Assembly: GCF_000427295.1 (NCBI RefSeq) | Contig: NZ_ATNM01000109.1 | Coordinates: 85,543 to 149,542, forward strand | Length of the DNA: 64,000 bases | Origin: Cyclobacterium qasimii M12-11B | GTDB taxonomy: Bacteria; Bacteroidota; Bacteroidia; Cytophagales; Cyclobacteriaceae | Reading direction: 5' to 3' | Shown here: in pieces, positions 27,901-36,073 of the stretch | Numbering within the stretch: position 1 is the stretch's first letter | Layout: the number at the start of each line of letters is the position of its first letter | The notes under the pieces: generated by a model | What the model was told of the DNA's origin: nothing | Databases searched by the model: none | The model's input: the letters and a program-made list of their open reading frames with translations, nothing else | Program-made: the position numbers and the translations under genes

Positions 27901-28469
27901 TACCCGGTTCTTTAATGCCGGCAGGGATTACGGCAAGTCTTGAAAAACAAGATTTCATTAATTTGGTCAGTTACCTATCCAAACTGGGAAGCAATGGAGA
28001 TTTCAGGGTTACCAATGAAAAATTGGTAAGACGATGGAAAGCTGCAACTGAATTCAAGGTGTTGCGCAAAGATGCCGGAGTGGATGGTTGGGAAAGCCTG
28101 CCTGGCAATAACTTAAGCCAAATGCCAAAAGGGCTGTACAGCAAAGTAGCTGGCGATTTACCTTTAAGTGATATCCCTACTATTACAGACAACAATGACA
28201 AAAAATTCAGTCTTGTTCAATTTGAAGTAAATATCCTAAAAGCTGGGGAGTTCAGTTTAAAATTAACTGGAGTTGATCAGGCAAAGGTCTGGGTAAGTGG
28301 AAATGAAATTTCCTTAAATAAAGGAACAGGAGCTACTAACCTTAGTGTTGGCAAACAATGGGTCAATATCGCCATTGACCGGGAAAAAGCTGATGAAGGT
28401 TCCTTAAAGGTGTTGATAATCGATGGGGAAGCCAATAGTGCCCAAAGTCAAGTGATTGTAGGGCAGTAG
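24930..28469 (+). CDS. Heme-binding dehydrogenase (propeller, HEAT repeats and cytochrome c domain)
   Basis: A 1,179-residue exported protein of the Planctomycetes-type group. The ATG at 24930 was chosen over an in-frame TTG at 24897. A hydrophobic signal lies near residues 36-55 (LALLLLITSISAHGQ). Then come a six-bladed propeller (DAQGRLWVVSS, DTDRDGIADKSTVF, GPDGAIYIADWYNP) to about 400, a long HEAT-repeat region (400-840), and the heme-binding domain with CQNCH near 900 and GGQLGPDLSSLG following. The last 100 residues are a beta domain. It probably oxidises a sugar or alcohol at the envelope. It follows the SGNH gene in the same direction. Confidence 0.85.
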   Translation: MILESISYIKCLPKKVIRQQKSTQFLWNKISLALLLLITSISAHGQNSLRDIPSPDPQDQMDRFQVAEGFEVNLFATDPMVVKPIQMNWDAQGRLWVVSSTIYPHLKPGETANDKILVIEDTDRDGIADKSTVFAEGLFTPTGLLPGDGGVYVANSTEILHLKDTNGDGKADETKKILSGFGTGDTHHLIHTFRWGPDGLMYFNQSIYIYSHVETPYGIRRLEGGGVWQYNTKTQQLEVFAKGLVNPWGLQFDKWGKSFLTDGAGREGINYAFPGATFLTAPGAERILSGLNPGQPKHSGLDIISGAHMPAALSGSLITNDFRANRVNRFVLEEQGSGFVSKQADDLLWTDHIGFRPVDILMGPDGAIYIADWYNPIIQHGEVDFFDARRDQQHGRIWRITKKDSPLVKYPDLQNKTIPELLEALKSEENWERLQAKLILKNKDEKEVKDALSKWIAALETSNTEYEHHLLEALWIHQAIGDVNVPLLQKLLTAQNPEARAAAIRVLVHWKENIPETQSLLVTAIKDNHATVRLEAIVGIANFKTMEATVATLSALDQTMDVNLDFALWHTVNNLSPVWLPEVLKNPTYFGDMDKTIFALNTVSDPKSTSLLAELYSSNKVPDKYLELVREKLAKYGTAEDLTKIYLQVINPALANTENQLEDLEILYKAAAARKLEPQHTSSQLRTLLKEANESVEVKVLQLVGMWKKADLLDLLLQKNVTGNEEVRKAAMEAMGKLDDEGSQEVLLTMAKTHKNESIRVLAISQLVKTAPEKAADAAIVLLTKKPSDTDTRNLFAAFLSSNNATEVLANTLSSTGIPSETAKIGRKAMQELLPLHRRTKDAAIKLKDALEASGGVLPPEKMPQQLDNRQIYALGQEVKTLGDPVIGEAIYRRQSMMCQNCHGIGGAGGQLGPDLSSLGTSLPVDNIIKSILEPTESIKEGFELQKITKNDGGILMGYLINDGAREVVLRDMAGNENGIPKSQIKSLEKVPGSLMPAGITASLEKQDFINLVSYLSKLGSNGDFRVTNEKLVRRWKAATEFKVLRKDAGVDGWESLPGNNLSQMPKGLYSKVAGDLPLSDIPTITDNNDKKFSLVQFEVNILKAGEFSLKLTGVDQAKVWVSGNEISLNKGTGATNLSVGKQWVNIAIDREKADEGSLKVLIIDGEANSAQSQVIVGQ

Positions 28470-28569
28470 TTAAACCTGAGGTATGCAATAGGTCTTGTTT
28501 TGGGTGATAGAATTGGTGAAAACGACTCACTAAGATCCTATTTTACTAGCCCTAAAGGGGCGTAATATA

Positions 28570-28662
28570 TCAGCCACGGGTGCAGCCCGTGGTTCGGTTT
28601 ATGCACATTAAACGATTTTGGCGGTATTGTTGCTTTTTTTCTGCAACAATACTGACAAAATC
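28570..28662 (-). repeat. Dispersed palindromic repeat, family A, reverse orientation
   Basis: Read on the minus strand this is a family A unit: GATTTTGTCAGTATTGTTGC and its partner arm at 28614-28662, then a variant second palindrome, CCACGGG / CCCGTGG at 28574-28592. It fills the gap between convergent genes, where it may also end transcription. Confidence 0.8.
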
Positions 28663-28673
28663 TTAAGCTTTCC

Positions 28674-30068
28674 TTAGAAAGTCAACGTTTTCCTGATGGT
28701 TTCCCCCTGTTCAATCGCTATTGTAAAGGACTGAATCGCCTTGTCTTTGTGCACTCCTAGTGGTTTCGAAGTAACGCTATAATTCCCAGGGTTAAGTAGG
28801 AATTTCGTTCCTCTTAAATACGTTCGTGATCCTGCCACATTCTTTCCCGTCTGTTCTTCGACTATTGTCACTACACAATCTATATTCTCCCCTCCTATTT
28901 GCGTAAAGATTTCAAATTCTCCGGTTTTAAAATCATAAACCAAGGGTAAGGTTTTTGCCGCTTCAATTGCGATGCTATCAATCTCGGTATTCGTTTGTAG
29001 CCCTTCCATTTTCAATGCCTGAATGGCTACTTTATACAGTCCAGGATTGACTTCCACTTCCTTTTTGACCCCATAGGTCCTGGTAGTGGCAACTACTTCC
29101 CCGTTAGGATCAATAACCTTGACCATACTGTCCCAGCCCTGCCCGTTATTGGTAACCAAGACATCCAATGTACCGGCATCAAAAGTAATCGTTTGATGCC
29201 CTTTGACATTTTCAAGGCTTTCAATATCCCTGACCGTGATCCTATCTACATCACTCCCTTCCAGTGGTGCCACTTCAAAATTATAGGTACTAGGAGGTAA
29301 ATAAAAATAGCCCGTATCCTGATAAGTCCTTAGCAATATGGGTTCTCTTTTACCTACTATATCATAAGCTTTGACATAAACATCCATTGGGAGGCCATTT
29401 TTGACGGCATAAACAGAGAAATTATTGGCAGGCTTGTCTACAGTAGAAGCCGTGGCCACATTCAGGATTTCACCCAGGTTTTCTGCATTTTCCGCACTAA
29501 AATAGCTCCCATCCCCTGCTTCCGCTGCACACCTCAATTGCTGTGTATCTTCAGCCTTCAAACCAAAACCAATAATATGCAACTTAAAATCAATGCCCTC
29601 ATCCTTGGCTTCTTCCACTATCTCACAAATATTTCCATCACAGGACTCTATGCCATCTGTAATAAGGATAATGGTGGCTTTCTGCTTGGCCGCTCTCAAT
29701 TGATCAATGACCATTGCTGCAGAATAGGCCAATGGCGTTTTGCCCAGTGGTTTAATCCCTTTGACGGCTTCTATCACCTCCTTTTTTGTTCCTGTGGCAG
29801 CATCCACCATAAATTCCACATCCTTACAATCCCCTTCCTTTCGGTGCCCATAGGCAACAAAGCCAATTTTCTGTGTTTCCGAAAGGTTTCCCACTGCACC
29901 GCTTAAAGCAGCTGCAGCTATTTCCATTTTGGTTTTCCCTTGCATCTGTCCCCACATGGAGCCACTTGCATCGTATATAAAAATAATGGGGGGCTGGTTT
30001 TCCGGGCTTTGTCCTTGAGAGTTGAAAACAATAATTAGGGTCAGGAAAAGGAAGGTTATCTTTTTCAT
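28674..30068 (-). CDS. Secreted von Willebrand factor A domain protein
   Basis: A 464-residue protein with a signal peptide (to about 19, FNSQGQ). A VWA domain follows, with an intact metal site DASGS (residues 33-37), a Thr in GKTPLAY near 110, and Asp in ITDGIES near 136. The C-terminal 260 residues are beta-rich repeats of an Ig- or carboxypeptidase-regulatory-like type (PPSTYNFEVAPLEGS, NPGLYKVAIQALKMEG, NPGNYSVTSKPLGVH). It is likely a surface or periplasmic binding protein. Nothing nearby identifies its partner. Confidence 0.8.
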   Translation of the reverse strand: MKKITFLFLTLIIVFNSQGQSPENQPPIIFIYDASGSMWGQMQGKTKMEIAAAALSGAVGNLSETQKIGFVAYGHRKEGDCKDVEFMVDAATGTKKEVIEAVKGIKPLGKTPLAYSAAMVIDQLRAAKQKATIILITDGIESCDGNICEIVEEAKDEGIDFKLHIIGFGLKAEDTQQLRCAAEAGDGSYFSAENAENLGEILNVATASTVDKPANNFSVYAVKNGLPMDVYVKAYDIVGKREPILLRTYQDTGYFYLPPSTYNFEVAPLEGSDVDRITVRDIESLENVKGHQTITFDAGTLDVLVTNNGQGWDSMVKVIDPNGEVVATTRTYGVKKEVEVNPGLYKVAIQALKMEGLQTNTEIDSIAIEAAKTLPLVYDFKTGEFEIFTQIGGENIDCVVTIVEEQTGKNVAGSRTYLRGTKFLLNPGNYSVTSKPLGVHKDKAIQSFTIAIEQGETIRKTLTF

Positions 30069-30413
30069 GGGAAGACCATTTGATTTACAAATCGTGTTGG
30101 TGAAGGAAAGCCTATAACATGTACTATAAAAGGCTGCTTCGAGGTGTTGGTTGATTTAAAATAACGATTTTAATTCGTTATAACGCTATATATCCTGTAC
30201 TTATGTATAAAAAAATATTTTAGCGCAATTTTAACCCTGGAGGGATTATGTGTTTATAGACAGACATCGGTTTCTTTGCTAATCGACCTTGTAGGGGTCG
30301 TATTACAAACCTGAAATCATTGACTATTAATAAATGACCTTTTATGGTCAAATTTAATCCAACCACATCAGCAGCAAAAGAAAGCTTACCTTATATTCCT
30401 AGCGCTTACTCCT
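30069..30413. other. Intergenic region with a family B repeat
   Basis: The gap holds one family B repeat copy (30231-30352, listed separately) and AT-rich sequence without a reading frame. Confidence 0.55.
30231..30352. repeat. Dispersed palindromic repeat, family B, copy 1
   Basis: The block runs from TTAACCCTGGAGGGATTATG through TCGACCTTGTAGGGGTCG to ATGACCTTTTATGGTC. The order of elements, AACCCTGGAGGG then TTTATAGA then GACC-GGGGTC then GACC-GGTC, is repeated at 41409-41540. Both lie in intergenic sequence. Confidence 0.75.
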
Positions 30414-31703
30414 CTATTTAGGAATGGCGGCAAAAACATCTTTAACGGACTTACTTAAATTTTCAGGAGTAGGCGGTGAAAACATCGTAACCAATCTTTT
30501 GCCCTCTTTATCAAATACTTTATGGGTAAGAACATCCCCGGCAGCACTCACCAAACCAGAGCTTGATGGGTTGCCATTTGGGTAATAGGTTTCCCATTTC
30601 CCAAGCAATACTCCTTCGGAAGCTGTCATCAACAACCATTTTTCATCTCCACTGATGAATAAGGTTTCTCCATGAACCAGGCCGTTTTTATAATGCACCT
30701 CATAACTAAACCTAGCCTCATTATTCTTGATGTAGTCAGGATAAATCCATAAACCATCTTTTTTACCTTTGGCATATTTGCCTTGCATTTTAATTGTACC
30801 ATCATCATTGTAATGCGTACAATCACCTTGAAGCGCTCCATTGAAATAGTGCATTTCTGATTTTAAAGTGCCGGAAGTATAATAGGTTTGTAACTTTCCA
30901 ACAAGCTGCTCTTTGGCATTGCGATAGCCTTTCTCATGAACTTTCCCATTGGCGTGATAAGTGCTAAAGGGGACGGATTTATGTGTAACTGTCTTTACCT
31001 TTTGTGTGACCTTGGACATCGATTTTATTTCTTGTTTAGGGATGGACTTATAAAACGTTCTCATGGCTTCTAGAAAAGTTTCGGTTTTTTCCTTACTGAC
31101 CTCAACCTTGTCTACAAATTTCCCATCTTCCGTATATAAACCCCGCAAAGTGAATTGATTGTCATTGGAAATAAAGCCAACAGCCCATAAATTATCCCTA
31201 TTATCGTAATACATTTCCCATATTGTATTAGGTGCGGGTTTACCTAAAAAAGCATGTATGGTGCGGATTTTATGTGTTCCTTCATATAGGATTGTCTCTC
31301 CATGAAGTTGACCGTTTTTATAATTCACAGTGAAGCGATATGGAAGACCATCTTTTGATTCAGCATAGTTATTATAGACCCATAGCCCTTCTTTTTTGCC
31401 CTGAACATATTGTCCTTCCCTATTAATTGAGCCATCCTCATTGTATTGAAGGCATTGCCCATTCAGCACACCATTGTCGTAAACGGCAGTCAAGGATATT
31501 TTCTCAGAAGGAAAAAAAATTGCTAAAGTATCCACAAATTGCTTGTCAGCATTCACAAAACCTTTTTTGTAAATATTGCCATTAGCATGGTATTCTACAT
31601 AAGGGCTGGGTTTAAATACCACCCTATTGTATTTTACTTGCGCCTGGGCAAGATTGCCTATAGAAAAGTATAAAACAAGAAGGATAAGCGCGCGTAATAC
31701 CAT
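30414..31703 (-). CDS. Secreted MORN-variant (YwqK-like) repeat protein, internally duplicated
   Basis: A 429-residue product with a signal peptide (ALILLVLYFSIGNLAQAQ) and many short beta repeats of the YwqK/MORN-variant type (YHANGNIYKKG, YNEDGSINREGQY, GKKEGLWVY, YKNGQLHGET). The two halves repeat each other: SPYVEYHANGNIYKKGF near 31 matches VPFSTYHANGKVHEKGY near 245, and VNYKNGQLHGETILYEG matches VHYKNGLVHGETLFISG. YwqK-like proteins are annotated as antitoxins, but no toxin gene is paired here, and the export signal argues against that role. Confidence 0.75.
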   Translation of the reverse strand: MVLRALILLVLYFSIGNLAQAQVKYNRVVFKPSPYVEYHANGNIYKKGFVNADKQFVDTLAIFFPSEKISLTAVYDNGVLNGQCLQYNEDGSINREGQYVQGKKEGLWVYNNYAESKDGLPYRFTVNYKNGQLHGETILYEGTHKIRTIHAFLGKPAPNTIWEMYYDNRDNLWAVGFISNDNQFTLRGLYTEDGKFVDKVEVSKEKTETFLEAMRTFYKSIPKQEIKSMSKVTQKVKTVTHKSVPFSTYHANGKVHEKGYRNAKEQLVGKLQTYYTSGTLKSEMHYFNGALQGDCTHYNDDGTIKMQGKYAKGKKDGLWIYPDYIKNNEARFSYEVHYKNGLVHGETLFISGDEKWLLMTASEGVLLGKWETYYPNGNPSSSGLVSAAGDVLTHKVFDKEGKRLVTMFSPPTPENLSKSVKDVFAAIPK

Positions 31704-31929
31704 GATTCATTACCTTTTATGGCTGATAATGTTAAAGATATAAAAATGTCAATAAAAATAACCTTAACAATAGTACAATCTTAAAGACAAATTGAATACA
31801 ATTGGCCGGTGCTAAAACAGCTCGGGCAAACCATAAGCCCATCAATGTATGGCTCAAAAAAAAGGGCGAATTCAACTTACTTTTGGATTAACAGTTAACC
31901 AGCAAATAAGGAACCTGCGCTACTGCCAA

Positions 31930-32271
31930 TTACAATTTAAATCCGCTTAGGTGGACCAACTTAGTGAAGTACTCGGGATTTAAAATCAGTTTATTAAGGA
32001 TTTTCTCCATGTTTTTACCCAATGCATAATCGCTGGTATAGGAGACAAAGACATCTCCTTCAGGGGCAAAATAGACCTTTGAAACATCTAAGTTGCTATC
32101 CTTGGCACCGGTTTTTAAAAGGATTTCCCACAGTTCCCCTTGTAATAAATCATTTTTATCCACCAACAAATCGACAAAATCATCGTCTGGTTGTTCCGGT
32201 AACCAAACGGTATAATTTCCGTTTATTTTGGACCTTTCCACTCTACAGAGATATACTTTACTGGTTTCCAT
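31930..32271 (-). CDS. Hypothetical protein
   Basis: A 113-residue product when started at the ATG at 32271 (METSKVYLCRVERS); a TTG at 32385 would add 38 residues. No signal or membrane segment follows the ATG. The sequence is acidic with a beta-alpha character (YTVWLPEQPDDDFVDLL, DLLQGELWEILLKTG). I do not recognise the family. It stands at the edge of the cassette-like region. Confidence 0.5.
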   Translation of the reverse strand: METSKVYLCRVERSKINGNYTVWLPEQPDDDFVDLLVDKNDLLQGELWEILLKTGAKDSNLDVSKVYFAPEGDVFVSYTSDYALGKNMEKILNKLILNPEYFTKLVHLSGFKL

Positions 32272-32414
32272 TTCATCACAATTTTTAAAGAAGGATCGTA
32301 TTTTTTTGCCTTTCTCACACTTAGCTGTAGGCCATACATTAGAAAGAAAAATTTCCCAAAGCACGTCTAATTCAAACACAGCCAACAGAACACATTGCTT
32401 AGACTAGAACTGGT

Positions 32415-32507
32415 CCCTGAGCTTGTCGAAGGGATTTTGAAGTTTTCCCTAAACATTTCTCAAGGTTCAACATTGCATTCAGACTAGGCTGTTCCAAACG
32501 TCAGAAT
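32415..32507. repeat. Palindromic spacer: CCCTGAGCTTGTCGAAGGG plus attC-like block, decayed copy
   Basis: CCCTGAGCTTGTCGAAGGG (32415-32433) is a widespread bacterial palindromic repeat. It is followed by 44 bases (32464-32507, GGTTCAACATTGCATTCAGA onward) that match 36007-36050 at 42 of 44 positions. Here the right arm of the fold is damaged (CCAAACGTCAGAATTC). The block sits just after the stop of the next gene in coding orientation. Confidence 0.75.
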
Positions 32508-32526
32508 TCAGTCTTAGAGGTAATTT

Positions 32527-33213
32527 TTAGTTTATTTTAAGGTATCCAAAAAATATTGAATTCAAGGTATCGCCTGCAAACCTATACTGAGTATACAATT
32601 CGCCTCTTTCATCAGGGCAAACAGCTATTAATTCCAAAGTGTTAAAAATGCTATCATTACTTGAAGTGAAATATTTTTCAAAGACTTCTTTTTTACCCAT
32701 TCCAATTTGTAAACCGTTTTCAAGTTTAACTTTTGGCGTATTGAAGTAACTGCTATCTTCTATATAGTATTCTGAGTAGTTATCATCATGCGTGTAAGAA
32801 AACAAAGTTAGTTCAGAAGTACTGTTTGATAGCTTTGTCCTATCGTGTAGTTCATCCTTTATTTCAATTTTATAAGTTGTATCAGTAAAGTTTGGGCAAT
32901 ATTTTTGAATATCGTGTTTTTCATTTCCTCCAAAAGGGTATGCTAAATCATCAAAACAACAAAGGCTTAAAATACCGTTATTGTAGCCTATGAAATAGTC
33001 TCCAAATTTTTCTTTTAGTCCCTTGTCAATATTGATTAAGTCTGATTTGATTTCTTGTGGTTCTTTAAGCATGAAACTATCTATCTTGAGTCCTTCTGGA
33101 TTAGGAACAAGTTCTCGGCTTTCATCATAGTTCTTTTCCTTTGAATTGTTATTTGAACAACTCAAAAGAAGTCCTAATAATACCGAGCTTATAAATATTG
33201 CTTTTAGTTTCAT
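32527..33213 (-). CDS. Hypothetical lipoprotein
   Basis: A 228-residue lipoprotein (LLGLLLSCSNNNSKE, Cys near 19). The mature part has no recognised motif; it is acidic and has a CCFDD pair near 87. The stretch VKLENGLQIGMGKKEVFEKY near 165 looks like the GMxKxEV motif of small envelope lipoproteins such as SmpA/BamE-like domains, but this is weak. It lies in the cassette-like region and is followed by the damaged attC-like block. Confidence 0.6.
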   Translation of the reverse strand: MKLKAIFISSVLLGLLLSCSNNNSKEKNYDESRELVPNPEGLKIDSFMLKEPQEIKSDLINIDKGLKEKFGDYFIGYNNGILSLCCFDDLAYPFGGNEKHDIQKYCPNFTDTTYKIEIKDELHDRTKLSNSTSELTLFSYTHDDNYSEYYIEDSSYFNTPKVKLENGLQIGMGKKEVFEKYFTSSNDSIFNTLELIAVCPDERGELYTQYRFAGDTLNSIFFGYLKIN

Positions 33214-33364
33214 AATATTAATTACACCTAAATGTCTCGTATTAGATTACTAGCGGATTTTTGAGCAGCAACTTTCAGGTTAAACACAGTCCTTTTAGAT
33301 GTTTACTTTGTTTCGGTTGAGCGATTAAATGGTTATTATTTTTTCAAATTGATGAAACCAGTTT

Positions 33365-35674
33365 TTATCTGTTTCTTCTTATCAACTCTTCTTCTGTAAT
33401 ATAACCGTCATTGTTTTTATCTCGTTGATCAAAGTTTTCTTTCAATTTACCTTTGGCTTCTGATTTAGCGATTTTCCCATCTTTGTTAACATCCATATTC
33501 GTCAGCATTTTCTTGAAGGAAGGGGCTGCAGTTTTTAAACCCTGACTATTATCTCTTTGTCGATTTTGCGGTGCATGCTCGGTTGTTTGAACGGACTCCT
33601 CCGGGATAGTCTCAGTATTTTCTGTGTGGTTGATATCTCTAACGGATCTTACATAATTATAAACATACCTAACATCACCTTGTGGTCCAAAATACTGAGG
33701 ATAATCCTGTTTGTTTCCACTTTTTGGGTCGCTTCTTTGGGCGCCAGCACCATGAACATCCATCAATCTACCATTCATTTGTCCTTGTGCTTCCCCGAAG
33801 GCAACATAAACAGCATGTGCAGAGGGGTTTTGTCCATCTAAGTGTGTTGTGCTCGTCCAGTAAAAAGGATACTGTCCAGGGTTTCCATCCGGATCTTTGA
33901 TTTGAGTTGCTTCAAAAACAGGATTTATTGCCGCTGAATGGGTTGTTTGTGGAGAGCGAGTATAATCCACGATACTCTGTAGTTCTTTTGCATTGGGCAA
34001 ACGCCAATCTGAATGTGACCCTAGCTCAATGTTTTCGGCGTAGCGTAGGGCTTCTTCCCAGTCTTTACCCATACCATCATCCGTTTTTTGCCACATTAAT
34101 CCAGTCGCGTAATCACTCACCGTTCCATCACCATTGTCTATAAAATTATTCTTGCCATAATCTGTGTTTCCACGTACTAAACGGAAATACATTTTGTTGT
34201 CAGCACCTGTTTTTGGATTGTATTTCGGATAGCCTTTAATCCGGCCATCTACAAAATTAACTCCGAATATGGTTGCATCAGTTCTCATGGTTTTTCCAAC
34301 ATATACTGTTGATGACCAGGTTTGTGCATCAATTTCCCGTTCTCCTATTTTACTGCCACCAAGCGGTTGATTAAAGTAATCTGTATCAATAAACATTTCT
34401 ATGGCAGTAGCTCCTTTTACTTTTCCGGTGAACTGTATCAGCGAATAAAGCTCTTTAATTGTAGGTACTCTCCAGTCAGAATAGCTCCCTAACTTAGCAT
34501 TTTTTGCTTTTTGAGTGGCTTCTTCCAGCGTCAATTTTGTACCCATATCCTGTTCCCACATTAAGCCCGTGACATTATCTGATATTGTGCCGTCGCCATT
34601 GTCTGTGTATAAGGGCTGATTACCAGTATAGTTGTCATCTTGTCCGTAAAAAGAGTCTCCCGCAGATGGCCTGGAAATTTCTTCCGTATCTGAATAAAAA
34701 CCTTGTACGTTTGTATCGACAATGGGGTAATTGTCCTTCAAACTTGAATGCTTGCTTGTAGTACTATTTTGTTTGAGCGGTAAAGACATTAAGTCTTCTC
34801 CATATATAATTGTGCCTGAATAATTTTTGCGTATTTCGACAGTTGTAGCTTCTTGATCAACATATGTAAAATTGAAATGTGACAAGACTAAATTTTTTAC
34901 ATTGGCTTCTTTCGCCATTTGAGAACTTTCTGCTAGATTAACGTGCGCTTTTTCCCTGCTTTTAGTGCTTTTTCTATTGTTATTACTTTTTGCAGCATTT
35001 CTTTGCTCTCCTAACTCAATAGCCCCACCAGCATCCATTATTAAATAATCGGCATTGTTAGCCAAAATAGGTAAAGATTCAGAATAGGTTAAGTCTCCAG
35101 AAATTACGATAGATTCTTTTCCTGCATCAAAACGATAGGCAAAGGTTGCAATAGCATGGTTTACAGCTGTGTAGGTGATTTTTATATCTCCAATATAGAA
35201 TGGGGTGTTTCCGGTCAAGTCTTTAGCGGTGAAGTTCGTTTTAACATCGCTTATACTTCTTCCTGATTTTGAGAGTCGATAGGCTATATCTTCTTCATAA
35301 ATGCTCAGGATATTATCTACCATTGTAGCAGTAGGTTTGGGTCCGGCAACAATTATGCTGTTTCCCCCAAGAAGCGACTGTATAAAAATAGGGGTAAACT
35401 CCTCATTATGGTCTAAATGATGATGTGTAAAAAGGAAGCCGTCAATGGCCTTAATTTTAGTGTTGTTTTTGTTCAAATTGGCCTGAGTCCCATTCCCCAT
35501 ATCCACCAAAATTTGAGTGTTTTTGTAGGCTATTAGTACCGAAGGTCCCGAACGTTCTGTGTTAAATTTAGGTGAGCCAGAGCCAATTATTGTAGCGGAT
35601 AAATGCTTGTTATTTTCTTGGGCAAAAAGTTGTGAGCCAAGGCAAGTTATTATTAAAACCAAGTATTTTATCAT
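33365..35674 (-). CDS. Secreted fusion: metallo-beta-lactamase fold, two DUF1566 domains and EF-hands
   Basis: The ATG at 35674 gives a clean signal peptide (MIKYLVLIITCLGSQLFAQ); a TTG at 35710 is upstream. The 769-residue protein has, in order, a ribonuclease Z-like MBL domain with HHHLDH at 84-89 and a later VNHA and SGDLTYSE; two DUF1566 (Lcl C-terminal) domains, each opening DNGDGTISDNVTGLMWE or DNGDGTVSDYATGLMWQ and containing SDWRVPT or SDWRLPN; and a final EF-hand pair (MDVNKDGKIAKSE, RDKNNDGYITEEE). This combination is unusual. It is presumably a calcium-binding exported hydrolase. Confidence 0.8.
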   Translation of the reverse strand: MIKYLVLIITCLGSQLFAQENNKHLSATIIGSGSPKFNTERSGPSVLIAYKNTQILVDMGNGTQANLNKNNTKIKAIDGFLFTHHHLDHNEEFTPIFIQSLLGGNSIIVAGPKPTATMVDNILSIYEEDIAYRLSKSGRSISDVKTNFTAKDLTGNTPFYIGDIKITYTAVNHAIATFAYRFDAGKESIVISGDLTYSESLPILANNADYLIMDAGGAIELGEQRNAAKSNNNRKSTKSREKAHVNLAESSQMAKEANVKNLVLSHFNFTYVDQEATTVEIRKNYSGTIIYGEDLMSLPLKQNSTTSKHSSLKDNYPIVDTNVQGFYSDTEEISRPSAGDSFYGQDDNYTGNQPLYTDNGDGTISDNVTGLMWEQDMGTKLTLEEATQKAKNAKLGSYSDWRVPTIKELYSLIQFTGKVKGATAIEMFIDTDYFNQPLGGSKIGEREIDAQTWSSTVYVGKTMRTDATIFGVNFVDGRIKGYPKYNPKTGADNKMYFRLVRGNTDYGKNNFIDNGDGTVSDYATGLMWQKTDDGMGKDWEEALRYAENIELGSHSDWRLPNAKELQSIVDYTRSPQTTHSAAINPVFEATQIKDPDGNPGQYPFYWTSTTHLDGQNPSAHAVYVAFGEAQGQMNGRLMDVHGAGAQRSDPKSGNKQDYPQYFGPQGDVRYVYNYVRSVRDINHTENTETIPEESVQTTEHAPQNRQRDNSQGLKTAAPSFKKMLTNMDVNKDGKIAKSEAKGKLKENFDQRDKNNDGYITEEELIRRNR

Positions 35675-36073
35675 TTGAAATCTTTTGCTTTTTAGACAGC
35701 TGTTTTTCAAAATGGTTTAATTTGGACAGGGAAAAAAATCAGAAAGCAAAACAATGAGCTCCAGCTAGCTTAATGGGACAGGTATGTCCGAAAGGTAAAA
35801 CCAGCCTCATATTCCCTCCCAAATCCTTTACCTAATGAATAATAGCTACTGAAACAAAGAACCCTAGGCCATAGAACAACTTAAAATAAGTAACTTTTTC
35901 ATTCTCCCAACGCAAAAAAATAAAAGGAGAAAACCATTCCCCATAGTAACCCTAATTACCAACATCACTTCAATGTTTCATTGAAGTCTACCCTGAACTT
36001 TCTCAGGGTTCAACATTGCATTCAGACTAGGCTGTTCCAGCCGTCAGAATGCTTAGTTATTGTACACCGTTTT
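35675..36073. other. Spacer with several palindromes
   Basis: A 399-base spacer downstream (in coding direction) of the DUF6933-like gene. It contains CTTCAATG-TTT-CATTGAAG (35968-35986), CCCTGA/TCAGGG (35991-36008), and the attC-like site at 36008-36062. The segment around 35930-35960 (AAAACCATTCCCCATAGTAA) is related to 37275-37300. Confidence 0.65.
36008..36062 (-). other. attC-like palindromic site
   Basis: The site begins GTTCAAC and ends GTTATTG on the plus strand. It folds as AAC/GTT, a 3x3 unpaired gap, GCATTC/GAATGC, an A-A mismatch, GAC/GTC, a two-base TA bulge, GGCTG/CAGCC and a TTC loop. On the minus strand it reads ...AAC...GTTGAAC, the latter matching the integron core GTTRRRY. 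It starts 11 bases after the stop codon of the minus-strand gene at 36074, where an integron cassette carries its attC. No integrase is in the window, so recombination activity is only suggested. Confidence 0.4.

Noticed and set aside
30414..31703. Toxin-antitoxin module suggested by YwqK similarity
   Set aside because: There is a signal peptide and no adjacent toxin-like gene; the name comes from repeat similarity only.
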